Translations under genes and position numbers: made by a program
Part shown: positions 39,197 to 49,000 of the stretch, one piece after another
How the letters are laid out: the number at the start of each line of letters is the position of its first letter
Position numbering within the stretch: the stretch's first letter is position 1
NCBI RefSeq assembly: GCF_018613875.1
Contig: NZ_JAGGPJ010000027.1
Location: 248,001 to 312,000, forward strand
DNA length: 64,000 bases
Reading direction: 5' to 3'
DNA from: Arthrobacter sp. ISL-28
GTDB taxonomy: Bacteria > Actinomycetota > Actinomycetes > Actinomycetales > Micrococcaceae
The notes under the pieces: generated by a model
Told to the model about the DNA's origin: nothing
Seen by the model: the letters and a program-made list of their open reading frames with translations, nothing else
Databases searched by the model: none

Positions 39197-39852
39197 GTGA
39201 CCAGAGCCCAACGCCGGCTCCCCGGCTGGTGCTGGCCACCCACAACAAGGGAAAGCTGCGCGAACTCCGAGAGCTGCTGCGGGGGCAGGTTCCCGGGCTG
39301 GACGTCGACACGCAGGTGGTGGACGCGTCCGCCGTCGGCGGTCCCGACGTCGCAGAAACCGGGGTGACCTTCGCGGAAAACTCCTTGCTCAAGGCGCGCG
39401 CGGTAGCGGAGGCGACAGGTCTGGTGGCGATCGCCGACGACTCCGGACTTTCCGTTGACGTGCTGGGCGGTGCCCCGGGCATCTTTTCCGCCCGCTGGGC
39501 GGGGCGGCACGGGGACGACGCCGCCAACCTGCGGCTGCTGCTGGCACAGCTTGCGGACGTCCCCGATCCGCACCGGGGCGCTGCCTTCGTGTGTGCCGCA
39601 GCCCTGGCGGTCCCTTCGTCGGCATCGCCGGACGGGGCGCGGGAGGTAGTCGAATACGGCCAGCTTGCGGGAACCCTGCTGCGCGAGCCCCGCGGCGAAG
39701 GCGGCTTCGGGTACGACCCCGTGCTCCAGCCGCTCGGGATGGACCGCAGCTGCGCCGAACTGAGTCCTGAGGAGAAGAACGCCATCAGCCACCGCGGGCA
39801 GGCATTCCGTGCCCTGCTGCCGGCGATTGTGGAAGCCTTGGCCGGCCGCTAG
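39193..39852 (+). CDS. rdgB: Non-canonical purine NTP pyrophosphatase (RdgB/HAM1)
   Basis: Removes ITP, dITP and XTP from the nucleotide pool. 219 residues. Motifs: [48 protein letters not shown] and [14 protein letters not shown] start by overlap with rph. Confidence 0.95.
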   Translation: MSDQSPTPAPRLVLATHNKGKLRELRELLRGQVPGLDVDTQVVDASAVGGPDVAETGVTFAENSLLKARAVAEATGLVAIADDSGLSVDVLGGAPGIFSARWAGRHGDDAANLRLLLAQLADVPDPHRGAAFVCAAALAVPSSASPDGAREVVEYGQLAGTLLREPRGEGGFGYDPVLQPLGMDRSCAELSPEEKNAISHRGQAFRALLPAIVEALAGR

Positions 39853-39861
39853 ATCCTGTTA

Positions 39862-39921
39862 AACGGCCGTTCCCCGCACAAGCGTTGCTGGCCAGCAACG
39901 TCTGTGCGGGGAACGGCCGTT
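39862..39921. terminator. 60-nt near-perfect palindrome between convergent rdgB and dedA
   Basis: Perfect 19-bp outer arms (39862-39880/39903-39921) enclose a perfect 18-nt palindrome (39883-39900), with a 2-bp mismatch between. 28 of 30 positions pair. No T-run on either side. It can act as a bidirectional terminator or extrude as a cruciform. Confidence 0.85.
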
Positions 39922-39936
39922 CGTGCGTGACGAGCC

Positions 39937-40719
39937 CTAGGGCGTTTTGCGTTCCTCTTCGGGCTCGTGCTCCTCGATGAACTCCTCCACGACGTCCGTT
40001 CCGTACTTGGCTGCCTGGCGTTTGGCGGCCCTTCCACGGAGCACCTCAATCCCGATCGGAATCACCGAGAGCAGGACAATGACCACGAAGATGATGTCCA
40101 GGTTTTCCCGGACCCACGGAATCGTGTCACCCAGCAGGTAGCCGAGGAGCGTTACGCCGCCGCCCCACAGGACCGCGCCGATGACGTTGAAGAGGAAAAA
40201 CTTCCGCTTGTCCATCTGGGCCACACCGACGATGACCGGAACGAACGTCCGGATGATGGGAACGAAGCGGGCGAGAATGAGTGCCTTGCCGCCGTGCTTT
40301 TCGAAGAACTTGTGGGCGCTTTCCACGTTTTCGTGCTTGAACAGCCTGGAATCCGGCTTATTAAAGATCGCCGGACCGGCCTTGGACCCAATGAGGTAGC
40401 CCGTCTGGTTTCCGATGATGGCGGACATGATGATGAGGGGGGCGAAGAAACCGATGTTGAACTTGATGGTGTCCGTGGCCACGAGCAGGCCGGCCGTGAA
40501 GAGCAAGGAATCACCGGGAAGGAAGAAGCCGATCAGCAGCCCGGTTTCGGCGAAGATGATCCCGCAGACCAGCAGCACAACCCACGGCGCCAGGGCGGGG
40601 TCGGCGAGGAAGGTCTGGGGGTTGAGCCAGTCGGGCAGGAACGAGGCCAGCTGCGGCTGGACCGGTCCGGCTCCTCCTAGCGTGGGCACGGCAAAGTCGC
40701 TGATGGCATTAAAGTTCAC
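39937..40719 (-). CDS. DedA family membrane protein
   Basis: 260 residues with 5-6 membrane segments. Family marks: FAETGLLIGFFLPGDSLLFTAG (proton-carrier Glu and Asp), GYLIGSKAGPAIF, and ARFVPIIRTFVPVIVGVAQM. DedA proteins move undecaprenyl phosphate or related lipids and support membrane homeostasis. The charged C-terminal tail is Glu-rich. GTG start. Confidence 0.92.
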   Translation of the reverse strand: MNFNAISDFAVPTLGGAGPVQPQLASFLPDWLNPQTFLADPALAPWVVLLVCGIIFAETGLLIGFFLPGDSLLFTAGLLVATDTIKFNIGFFAPLIIMSAIIGNQTGYLIGSKAGPAIFNKPDSRLFKHENVESAHKFFEKHGGKALILARFVPIIRTFVPVIVGVAQMDKRKFFLFNVIGAVLWGGGVTLLGYLLGDTIPWVRENLDIIFVVIVLLSVIPIGIEVLRGRAAKRQAAKYGTDVVEEFIEEHEPEEERKTP

Positions 40720-40725
40720 CTTCCA

Positions 40726-40731
40726 AGGGTA
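40726..40731 (-). promoter_or_regulatory. -10 box of a leaderless dedA transcript
   Basis: TACCCT on the minus strand, 6 nt before GTG 40719. Confidence 0.45.
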
Positions 40732-40759
40732 CTTGACCGTTCCGCCGCTCCCGCGGGGC

Positions 40760-40765
40760 TAAAGT
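40760..40765 (+). promoter_or_regulatory. -10 box of a leaderless exonuclease-BRCT transcript
   Basis: TAAAGT, exactly 7 nt before GTG 40773. Divergent dedA and this gene share a 53-bp space. Confidence 0.55.
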
Positions 40766-40772
40766 TGTCCCC

Positions 40773-41774
40773 GTGAGTTTGGACTTTACGGCGATCGACT
40801 TCGAGACCGCCAACGGCTTTCGCGGTTCTCCGTGCGCCGTTGGCCTCAGCAAGGTCCGCGGGGGTGTCATCGTTGAGGAGGCGTCCTGGCTCATGCGGCC
40901 GCCCGAAAACCACGATGCGTTCGACTACCACAACGTGCGGATCCACGGCATCAGGCCCGAGCACGTGGCGGACCGGCCACGCTTCGGCGACCTCTTTCCC
41001 GAGATCGGCGCCTTCATCGGCGACGACGTCCTGGCCGCGCACAATGCCGCCTTCGACCTGGGGGTGATCCGCTCAGGCCTGGAGGTCTCCGGCCTTCCCG
41101 GACCCGCCTACGACTATGTCTGCACCGTGATGCTGTCCCGCCGCTGCTACTCGCTGGTCTCCAATTCCCTGCCGTTCGCTGCCGAAGAGGCCGGCGTGCC
41201 CCTGGTCAACCACCACGACGCCGCCGAGGATGCCAGGGCATGCGCCGGCATCCTGATCGATATCGCTGCCCGCAACCAGGCGAACAGCATCGCCGAGCTT
41301 TACCTGTCCCTCGGCCTGTCGATACCACAGCAGCAGGCATTTGATCCGACCCGTGACTCCCTCTCCAAGGCAACCCTCACGGCGCTGGCTGCCTTGGGCG
41401 GCACTGATCCTGTCCGGCCCTTCCGGAGCGGCTGGCCGGAGGAAGGGGACAATCCTGCACCCAGCCCTGACGCCGAGCCCGGCAACCCGCTCTACGGCCA
41501 GACTGTGGTGTTCACGGGCCAGCTGGCCATGCCGCGGCCGGAGGCCAAGATCCGGTCTGCCGAGATGGGGGCCCGCCCGGAAAGCCGGGTAACGGCAAGG
41601 ACCAGCGTCCTGGTGGTGGGCGACGGGTTCGACGCCGGTGACCTCCGGTCGGGCCGGCTGACCGGAAAGGCCAAGCGGGTCCTCGAGCTGCATGACCGGG
41701 GCCAATCGATCGAGGTGCTCTCGGAAGGCGAATTCCTGCAGATGGTCGGCGGGGGCGGGGTCTGCCGGAATTAG
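40773..41774 (+). CDS. DnaQ-type 3'-5' exonuclease fused to BRCT domain
   Basis: 333 residues. The exonuclease domain (1-170) has FTAIDFETANG, LAAHNAAFDLGVI and HHDAAEDARAC, the D-E...D...D-H set of DEDDh nucleases. The BRCT domain (about 240-325; LYGQTVVFTGQL, VTARTSVLVVGDG) resembles the one in DNA ligase. The fusion suggests targeting to DNA damage or replication sites. Confidence 0.88.
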   Translation: MSLDFTAIDFETANGFRGSPCAVGLSKVRGGVIVEEASWLMRPPENHDAFDYHNVRIHGIRPEHVADRPRFGDLFPEIGAFIGDDVLAAHNAAFDLGVIRSGLEVSGLPGPAYDYVCTVMLSRRCYSLVSNSLPFAAEEAGVPLVNHHDAAEDARACAGILIDIAARNQANSIAELYLSLGLSIPQQQAFDPTRDSLSKATLTALAALGGTDPVRPFRSGWPEEGDNPAPSPDAEPGNPLYGQTVVFTGQLAMPRPEAKIRSAEMGARPESRVTARTSVLVVGDGFDAGDLRSGRLTGKAKRVLELHDRGQSIEVLSEGEFLQMVGGGGVCRN

Positions 41775-41840
41775 GCCCGGAATTAAGCCGGCGGAATTCA
41801 TCTGGCGCAACATAGCTTCCCAGCGGTGACGCTGCGCTCC

Positions 41841-41846
41841 TAGCCT
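41841..41846 (+). promoter_or_regulatory. -10 box of a leaderless DUF4395 transcript
   Basis: TAGCCT, 6 nt before ATG 41853. Confidence 0.45.
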
Positions 41847-41852
41847 TGCTGC

Positions 41853-42389
41853 ATGAGCAGACAAAGCGATTCAACGACGTCCGCAGCCACCGCAACGGCC
41901 GGCGTGGACTGGCGGGCCGTGTTTGCCTTTCCCAATCCAGTGAACGATTACGCTGCCCGGATCACCGCCGGTCTCGTGGCGCTGCTCGCCGTGGCCACGC
42001 TCCTGACCGGCTTCGGCTGGGGCCTCGTCATCATCGCTGCCGGTTTCTGGCTCAGGGTGCTGTTCGGTCCCCGGATCTCCCCGCTGGCACTGCTCTCCGT
42101 CAAGGTGCTCGCCCCGAGACTGGGCCGCGCCAAGCTGGTCCCCGGACCGCCCAAGCGTTTCGCGCAGGGCATCGGCGCGGCGGTCTCCACTGCTGCGGCT
42201 GCGCTGTTCCTGGCGAATCTGGCGCCGGCAGCCTGGAGCCTGCTTGCCGTGCTGATCGTCGCCGCGTCGCTGGAGGCATTCGCCGGATTCTGCCTCGGCT
42301 GTGCGATATTCGGCTTCCTGCAGCGCCGGGGCATGATCCCGGAGGACGTCTGCGAGGCCTGCAACAACATTTCTCTCAGGCAGTTGTAA
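41853..42389 (+). CDS. DUF4395 membrane protein
   Basis: 178 residues, four membrane helices. Typical start FAFPNPVNDYAARITAG; the family Cys motif appears as FAGFCLGCAIFG and the late EDVCEACNN, suggesting redox or metal-binding cysteines. Such proteins are often next to thiosulfate sulfurtransferases, but none is present here. The 3' end overlaps the next minus-strand gene by 14 nt. Confidence 0.85.
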   Translation: MSRQSDSTTSAATATAGVDWRAVFAFPNPVNDYAARITAGLVALLAVATLLTGFGWGLVIIAAGFWLRVLFGPRISPLALLSVKVLAPRLGRAKLVPGPPKRFAQGIGAAVSTAAAALFLANLAPAAWSLLAVLIVAASLEAFAGFCLGCAIFGFLQRRGMIPEDVCEACNNISLRQL

Positions 42390-43470
42390 CGGACACAAGC
42401 TGGTCCGCCACGCCGCGGATCACCTCGGGTGCTTCGAGTGCTTCAAGCCAGTCCGAGGGCAGGCATTCTTCGCCGTAGTAGGCGCCCAGGATGTTCCCGG
42501 CGATGGAACCGGTGGAATCGCTGTCCCCGCTGTGGTTGATGGCGAGTGCGATGGCTTCCTTGAAGTGCTTCATCGGAGGCTGTGGCTCTCTCGTGCCACC
42601 CGCCGCGGTGGCGAGGACCGCGTAAAGCCCGACGGCGAGTGCCTCCTCGGCGACCCAGCCCTCGCCAAGCTCCCGGACAAGCTCCTCGGGGCTGAGCAGA
42701 CTGTTGGCACCCCCACCGGCAAGGCGGAGGGCAGCGCTGAGGCGCTCGCTGAGCTCCGGCGCTGCGTCCGGATCAGACCGGACGTGGGCTGCCGCCGCCT
42801 CTGCGGCGTCAAGCAGCCCTTGGCCCTGGACCAGCCAGTGGATGAGCAGGCTGAAAACGCCGGCGCTTTGGCGTGCGGACGGATGACCGTGGGTGAGGGA
42901 CGCGGCATCTGCGCTCAGTTTGTAGACGGAGTCGGCCGGAATGTGTGGGATCAGTCCGAAGGGCGCGGACCGCATGACCGTTCCGCAGCCCTTCGAGTCC
43001 GGATTGACCGGACGGTATACAGTCCCCATCTCTCCGGTGGCCAGTCCGCTCAGGCAGGCATTGCCGGGGGCCCGGCGGTGCCTGAGCACCGGCTGCCGGT
43101 CGATCCAGCGCGGCTGAGGCCGAGGGGCGTGCTCCGGGGCAGACACGCCCTGCGTGTCGAGCCAGCGCAGGTAGGCGAGCCACACGCAGGCATTGGCGTC
43201 GGCGCCCACCCCTGAATTGGCCCATTCCAGCGCCTCGACGAGACCGTCCGCCGTGTACAGCGTCATTTGCGTGTCGTCGGAAAAGTGGGTCCCGCCGTCG
43301 AGCGCTGCAAAGTCCCGCAACCCGTCCACGCCGAAACGGCTGCGGATGGCCGCGATCGAATCAAACTCGATCGCGTAGCCGAGGGAGTCCCCGAGTGCGC
43401 CAGCTAATAGGCAGCCGTGGATGCGGGACTTCGGGGAGGGCGCGGCCGACGTGCCGGGATCATTGCTCAT
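42376..43470 (-). CDS. ADP-ribosylglycohydrolase family protein
   Basis: 364 residues. Removes ADP-ribose from proteins or small molecules (DraG/ARH family). The di-Mg2+ ligands are in HFSDDTQMTLYTADGL and NHSGDSDSTGSIAGNI; GCLLAGALGDSLGYAIEF is the N-terminal signature. ATG 43470 is fixed by a -10 seven nt upstream inside a 30-bp palindrome. It ends tail-to-tail with DUF4395. Confidence 0.9.
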   Translation of the reverse strand: MSNDPGTSAAPSPKSRIHGCLLAGALGDSLGYAIEFDSIAAIRSRFGVDGLRDFAALDGGTHFSDDTQMTLYTADGLVEALEWANSGVGADANACVWLAYLRWLDTQGVSAPEHAPRPQPRWIDRQPVLRHRRAPGNACLSGLATGEMGTVYRPVNPDSKGCGTVMRSAPFGLIPHIPADSVYKLSADAASLTHGHPSARQSAGVFSLLIHWLVQGQGLLDAAEAAAAHVRSDPDAAPELSERLSAALRLAGGGANSLLSPEELVRELGEGWVAEEALAVGLYAVLATAAGGTREPQPPMKHFKEAIALAINHSGDSDSTGSIAGNILGAYYGEECLPSDWLEALEAPEVIRGVADQLVSVTTA

Positions 43471-43494
43471 GCAGGTAAATTTACCTGCATGAGC
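43465..43494. promoter_or_regulatory. Perfect 30-bp palindrome with back-to-back -10 boxes
   Basis: Each half is GCTCATGCAGGTAAA and its complement. On both strands a TAAATT box (plus 43476-43481; minus 43483-43478) lies exactly 7 nt before an ATG (plus 43489; minus 43470). It therefore reads as a symmetric divergent leaderless promoter and, because it is a long perfect palindrome, also as a dimeric regulator site covering both start codons. Confidence 0.7.
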
Positions 43495-43713
43495 CGGAGG
43501 CATGCCCTCGGCACTTCTTCTGCGTGCGCCCTCCGCCGTGCCTTATGTCGGCGTCTTCTGTCGCAGGCTCATGGCACAAGCCGCTGGCAAAGGCGGCAGG
43601 CGGCTAAGCTCGATCTCAGCAACCGTCCAGATTCTGCTGGCAGAATGCAGAGGCTGACCCCGGCAGTCGCCGGTGGTCCAGGCTCACCAAAACAAAGGAT
43701 CCTCCGAACATGA
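43489..43713 (+). CDS. Possible leaderless 74-residue upstream ORF
   Basis: Begins at the plus-strand ATG of the palindromic promoter and ends TGA overlapping the aquaporin ATG (ATGA). The predicted peptide (MSRRHALGTSSACALRR...) is basic and low in complexity, with no recognisable fold and nothing to indicate selection. It may be chance in GC-rich DNA or a real coupler to the aquaporin. Low certainty. Confidence 0.25.
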   Translation: MSRRHALGTSSACALRRALCRRLLSQAHGTSRWQRRQAAKLDLSNRPDSAGRMQRLTPAVAGGPGSPKQRILRT

Positions 43714-44705
43714 CCACCCCTGCGTCCGTAACCACGACCGACGCCGAGCTGCACCCCGCGGGTGACGCCGGCTTCCGGCCCGGACTCGTTTCCCGGCTCG
43801 CGGCCGAAGCGTTCGGAACCCTGTTCCTGGTCATCGCCGGGCTGGGCGTGCCGCTTTTCACCCTTCCGCAATCGAACCCGCTGCCGGCAGCGCTCGCCGG
43901 CGGCCTGGCGGTGACGGCCGCGATGCTGGCGTTCGCCTACATCTCCGGAGGCCACTTCAACCCGGCCATCACCCTGGGCAACCTGGTTGCCGGCCGGATC
44001 CGGCCCATGGACGCCGGCGCCTATCTCGTGGCGCAGCTCCTGGGTGCCGTTGCCGGCGCGCTGACGCTGTTCGGCATCCTCCGGACTGTCCCCAACATCC
44101 CTGACACGAGGGCAGCCTTCGACACCGTAACTGCCGGCTTCGGCGAGCACTCCGCCATCCAGGCGTCCATGGCCGGTGTCCTCCTGGCCGAAGTCGTGGG
44201 AGCTGCCCTCTTGGTCGCCGTCTTCCTCGGCACCACCGCCCGCCGGAATGTTCACGCGGCGGCAGCGCCGTTCGCCGTCGGCCTGTCGCTGGCTGTGCTG
44301 CTGCAGCTTGGCCAGGCTATCGGCAATGCGCCCTTCAACCCCGCCCGCGCCACGGCATCCGCCCTCTTCAACAGCAGCTGGGGGCTGGGGCAGCTGTGGC
44401 TGTTCTGGGTTGCCCCGCTGGTGGGCGCGGCCATCACCGGGCTTGTTTTCCGCGGCTTCTCGGCTGGCACAGTCAGCGCAGCCGGCACGGGCAGCACAGC
44501 CAGCACAGCCAGCACGGGTGCGGCCGTTCATGGAACGGGCGGTGCGGCCGGAGCGGAATCCGACGACGATGACCACGACGTTCCTGCCGCCGCCCCGAAC
44601 GATGAAGCACCGCATGACGAAGCACGCGGCGGCGACGAAGCACGCGGCGACCAAGCACCGGACGACGAAGCGCGCGACTTTTTCGACGGCCCGCGGAACA
44701 CATAG
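43710..44705 (+). CDS. Aquaporin/MIP family channel
   Basis: 331 residues with six membrane helices. NPA motifs at 84-86 (HFNPAITLG) and 210-212 (FNPARATA). The last 85 residues are a Ser/Thr/Ala then Asp/Glu/Ala/Arg low-complexity cytosolic tail (repeated DEAR and DDEA). Water or glycerol selectivity cannot be read with confidence. AAAGGA lies upstream of the ATG; TAAGCT (43605-43610) is a possible own -10. Confidence 0.88.
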   Translation: MTTPASVTTTDAELHPAGDAGFRPGLVSRLAAEAFGTLFLVIAGLGVPLFTLPQSNPLPAALAGGLAVTAAMLAFAYISGGHFNPAITLGNLVAGRIRPMDAGAYLVAQLLGAVAGALTLFGILRTVPNIPDTRAAFDTVTAGFGEHSAIQASMAGVLLAEVVGAALLVAVFLGTTARRNVHAAAAPFAVGLSLAVLLQLGQAIGNAPFNPARATASALFNSSWGLGQLWLFWVAPLVGAAITGLVFRGFSAGTVSAAGTGSTASTASTGAAVHGTGGAAGAESDDDDHDVPAAAPNDEAPHDEARGGDEARGDQAPDDEARDFFDGPRNT

Positions 44706-44833
44706 CCCGGCTGGTACTCCAGAGGGGCCAGTGGTTCAGCGCAGACACCGGCGGAGACGTGTGCGTCTGGCCGTTCTCGAGTGTGTCTCGGGACGCGCCA
44801 AGGACGGTCGCCAATATTGTCAGGGCCTACGGA

Positions 44834-44839
44834 TAGCGT
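44834..44839 (+). promoter_or_regulatory. -10 box of a leaderless sbcD-sbcC transcript
   Basis: TAGCGT, 6 nt before ATG 44846. Confidence 0.45.
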
Positions 44840-44845
44840 AAGAAT

Positions 44846-46072
44846 ATGCGGTTATTGCACACCTCCGACTGGCATCTGGGCCGGTCTTTCCACGGCGTTG
44901 GCATGCTCGAAGCCCAGCGCGATTTCATCGACCAGCTGGTTGCCCAGGTCGAGGAATTGTCCGTCGACGTTGTCCTCATCGCCGGCGACGTGTACGACCG
45001 CGCATTGCCCGGGGTCGACGTCGTGGGGCTGCTCGACGACGCCCTGGTGCGGCTGACCGGTGCCGGTGCCCGCGTGGTGCTGACCAGCGGGAACCATGAC
45101 TCCGCCATCAGACTCGGTTTTGCCTCTCGGCTCCTGGAGCGCGGAGGGGTGCACCTGCGCACCCGGCTCGCGGATCTGGAGACGCCCCTGATGATTCCCC
45201 TGGAGGACAGGCTGCCGGGGAACCGGCCGTTGGTCGACCGGGCCTTGGTGAACGAGGCAGACGACGGCTGCAGCCCGGCGCTGGCTATTTACGGCATTCC
45301 ATGGCTGGAGCCGCGCCTCGTGGCCGATCAGCTGGGCGTGGAGACGGCCAGCCAGTTCGATGTCACACGGGCAGCCACGGCGCGGATCCGGGCGGACCTG
45401 GCCCGGCGCAGCCAGTCGCGGACCGTCCACTCGGTGGTGCTGGCACACACCTTCGCCAGCGGCGGGATCAGCTCGGACAGCGAGCGTGACCTCAGCATCG
45501 GAGGAGTCGGCGCCGTGCCGCTGGATCTTTTCGACGGCTTCAGTTTCACCGCCCTGGGCCACCTCCACGGCCGCCAGCAGTTATCGCCCGAAGTGAGATA
45601 TTCGGGTTCTCCACTGGCTTACTCCTTTTCCGAGGCAAAGCACCGCAAAGGCGGGTGGCTCATCGACATGGATGCGTCCGGAGTCACGGGGGTGCAGGAA
45701 ATCAATTGGGAGGCGCCGAGGAAACTCGCCGTCCTCCGCGGAACCATTGCGGACCTGCTGGAGTCCGATGACCACGCCTGGGCGGAGGACGCTTACTGCC
45801 AGGTGACCCTGACTGACGCGCAGCGTCCGTCGCAGGCCATGGAGCGGCTACGGGCGAGGTTCCCTGACACCCTGGTCCTGGGCTTCGATCCGGAAGGCGC
45901 GCCGGCTTCCGCCAAAGTCAGCTACAGCAGCCGCCTGGCCGAGGCTGAAGATGATCTTTCCATCTGCTGCGGGTTCCTGGAACATGTCCGCGGCCGCCAG
46001 CCCGACGAAGAAGAGCGAAATGTCCTGACCGAAGCGTTGGAGACCGTGCGCCTGCAGGGAGTGTCACTATGA
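44846..46072 (+). CDS. sbcD: Exonuclease SbcCD subunit D
   Basis: Mre11-type nuclease, 408 residues. Phosphoesterase motifs: HTSDWHLGR, LIAGDVYDRA, LTSGNHDS and later ALGHLHGRQ. With SbcC it opens hairpins and processes DNA ends, relevant here because the genome carries long palindromes. ATGA overlap with sbcC. Confidence 0.95.
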   Translation: MRLLHTSDWHLGRSFHGVGMLEAQRDFIDQLVAQVEELSVDVVLIAGDVYDRALPGVDVVGLLDDALVRLTGAGARVVLTSGNHDSAIRLGFASRLLERGGVHLRTRLADLETPLMIPLEDRLPGNRPLVDRALVNEADDGCSPALAIYGIPWLEPRLVADQLGVETASQFDVTRAATARIRADLARRSQSRTVHSVVLAHTFASGGISSDSERDLSIGGVGAVPLDLFDGFSFTALGHLHGRQQLSPEVRYSGSPLAYSFSEAKHRKGGWLIDMDASGVTGVQEINWEAPRKLAVLRGTIADLLESDDHAWAEDAYCQVTLTDAQRPSQAMERLRARFPDTLVLGFDPEGAPASAKVSYSSRLAEAEDDLSICCGFLEHVRGRQPDEEERNVLTEALETVRLQGVSL

Positions 46073-49000
46073 GGATCCACCGGCTGGAAATCTGTGCCTT
46101 CGGCCCATTCGCCGGCACCGAAAAAATCGACTTCGACCGGCTCAGCGCCCATGGGCTGTTTCTCCTCAACGGCGCCACCGGTGCCGGAAAGACCAGCGTG
46201 CTGGACGCCATTTGCTACGCCCTCTACGGTTCGGTGCCGGGCGCGCGTCAGGACGGCAAACGGCTGCGCAGCGACCACGCCGATGCGGCAACAGAACCCC
46301 GCGTGAGCTGTGAATTCACAGCACGCGGCAGGCGCTTTGAAGTGTCCCGTTCTCCGGCCTGGGACAGGCCGAGCACCCGCAGCCGGAACGGCTTCACCAC
46401 CCAGCAGCCCAAGACGCTGCTGCGCGAACGGATCGGCGGTGAGTGGATTGAGAAGTCCGGCCGGAACGACGAGGCCGGAGCCGAGATAGCCGGGATCCTC
46501 GGCATGGACAGGGAACAGTTCACCCGGGTGGTCATGCTCCCGCAGGGCGATTTCGCGGCCTTCCTTCGGTCCAAGGCGTCAGACCGCCTTGACCTGCTGC
46601 AGAAGCTGTTCGGGACCGAACGGTTTGAAGCCGTGGAACGTGAATTGGCACTCAAGGCAGCCGAAGCCGCCAAGGAAGTCACCGGGCACAACGGCAAACT
46701 CGCCATGCTGATGGCGAGGGCCAGGGACGAAGCTGCAGCCCTTGAGCTGGACCTGGCTGCAGCGCCGGACTCAGGCGACCGTGAACTCCTGGGCTGGTTG
46801 GAGGAGGCCGCCTCACTCCGCGCCTCGGAGCTGGGTGCAGCGGCGGAGGAATGTGATCTCCTCCGCGACGAGCATGCCGTTCGGCTGGACGACGAAAAGG
46901 CCCGTGAAGGCCGGCAGCTGAAACTCACCGCCGCCATGCGCCGAAAATCAGAGGCTTCTGCTGCCGCCCCAGTGCTCGAACAAGGTGCCGCCCGGCTTGC
47001 GCTGCACCGCAAGGCGGAGACCCTCGGCGGACAACTTCAGGCCGTGCGTGCGGCCGAAACGGCCCTGGAGCGATCGGTTGCCGCAATGGAACGCGCCTCA
47101 GCGGACCTGCACGTGGCGGTGCGGACGGATGCGGAGCTGGCGCACACCGACCCGGCCTCCATTGACGTGGCCGCCGAACTGGGCCGGCTGCGCGGGCTGC
47201 TGGCCGTGGTGAATGCACGTCTCGCGGATGAAGACAGGCTGGCCGGGCTGGCGGCACGGAGTGCGGGGCTGGTCATTGAGCGTCAAAAACTGGTGGACTC
47301 CAGCAAAGACCAGGCTGAGTCCCTGCTGGCCCTCCGCTCTGAGATCACCAGGCTGCGTGCCGGGCTTCAGCCACTGGAACAGCTGGCGGGTGAAGCGGTG
47401 CTCCGCACCAAGGAAGCTGTGGCGGCGGAAGAGCTCGTAGACGTCGTCCGGCGCTATGGCGCAGTGGCAGACGACTGCACAGCCGTCACGGAGCGGCACG
47501 TCAGAGGAAGGGACGCCTACCAGGAGTCCCGGCAACAGTGGCTTGATATCCGGGAGCAGCGCCTTGCCAATGCGGCTGCGGAGCTGGCCGCACGCCTGGA
47601 AGCCGGAGAACCATGCCCCGTCTGTGGCGGCACGGAACATCCGGCGCCCGTGCCCACCGCGGGATCGGCGCTTGGCCTTGCCGAGGAAGAGGAACGGGCC
47701 AGGGAACTCTGCGATGCCGCAGACGCAGCTCTCTCTGCACTGGATAGTGAGCTTTCTGCTGCCCGGCAACTGCTCGCTGTGCTGGCTGGGCAGGGCGGCG
47801 ACACCGCTCCTGTCGATGCGCACGCTGCGGCAGCGGTCGCGAGGGAAGCTGCGGCCGAGGCTGAGGCCGCCGTCGTCCAACTGGCCGAGAGCCGGGCGCG
47901 GCTGGAAGAACTGGAAGACCGCATCGCCGATCTTGAGCAGGCGAGGACGGGATGTCTTGCGCGCATAGCCCAGGCCGAGTCCGCCCTGACCGAACTGGAC
48001 CAGCAGTCAGCCGACCTGGAATCCGCGCTTGCCGCACTGCGGGCCGGCTACCCGAGTCTGGGCCATCGCTGCACTGGTATGGAAAAGACCATCGACGTGC
48101 TGGAGCGGGCGGCGACGGCCCGCTCCGATCTGGATGTGGCAACGGCACGACTGGACGAAGCCCGGAACCAGCTGGACCTGGCGCTGCCGGAAGCGGGATT
48201 CTCTTTGGCCGCCGAAGCCCATGCCGCGCTGCTTGCCGCCGTGGAGGCAGCGCACCTGGAGGCCGCGGTGCGGGCAGGACGGGACGAGCAGGCCCGGCTG
48301 GAGGAGCTCTTCGCGAGTGAGGAGCTCATCCTGGCGGAACGGGAGCGGGAAGCCGGCCTCACCACCGAGCCGGGTGAACTGGAGCGGTTGACGGCCGAAG
48401 CCGAAGAATGGCGGAAAAAGTCAAAGGACGCGGCCCTTGCCGCGGCCCTGGCAGCGCAGAAGTGCACATCCTTGGGCCGCCTGCGTGTCGACTACGAGGA
48501 GCTGGCCGAATCCGGCCGGGAACCGCGGGAACGTGCAGAACTCCTGACGGCCCTCGCCCAATCGGCGGCGGGCAGCGGCGACAACAGCTACCGGATGAGC
48601 CTTAACAGTTATGTGCTGGCCGCCCGGCTTGAACAGGTGGCCATCGCAGCCTCGGAAAGGCTCATCGCCATGAGTGACGGCAGGTACACGCTGCAGCACA
48701 CGGACGCAAAGGCCGCGAGGGGCGCAAAATCCGGACTGGGACTTGAAGTCGTGGATGAGTGGACCGGGCAGCGGCGTGACACGTCCACCCTCTCCGGAGG
48801 CGAGTCGTTCATGGCGTCTCTGTCACTCGCCTTGGGACTGGCAGACGTCGTGCAGCAGGAGGCCGGCGGCGTGGACATCGAGACGCTCTTCGTGGACGAG
48901 GGCTTCGGGAGCCTTGATGAGCAGGCACTTGAGCAGGTGATGGACGCCCTCGAAGGCCTTCGCGACGGTGGCCGCGTCGTGGGGCTTGTCAGCCACGTGG

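Noticed and set aside
43465-43494. NrtR operator at the ADP-ribosylglycohydrolase gene
   Set aside because: The palindrome does not resemble the TAGTCA-type repeat before nrtR, so I do not assign it to NrtR.
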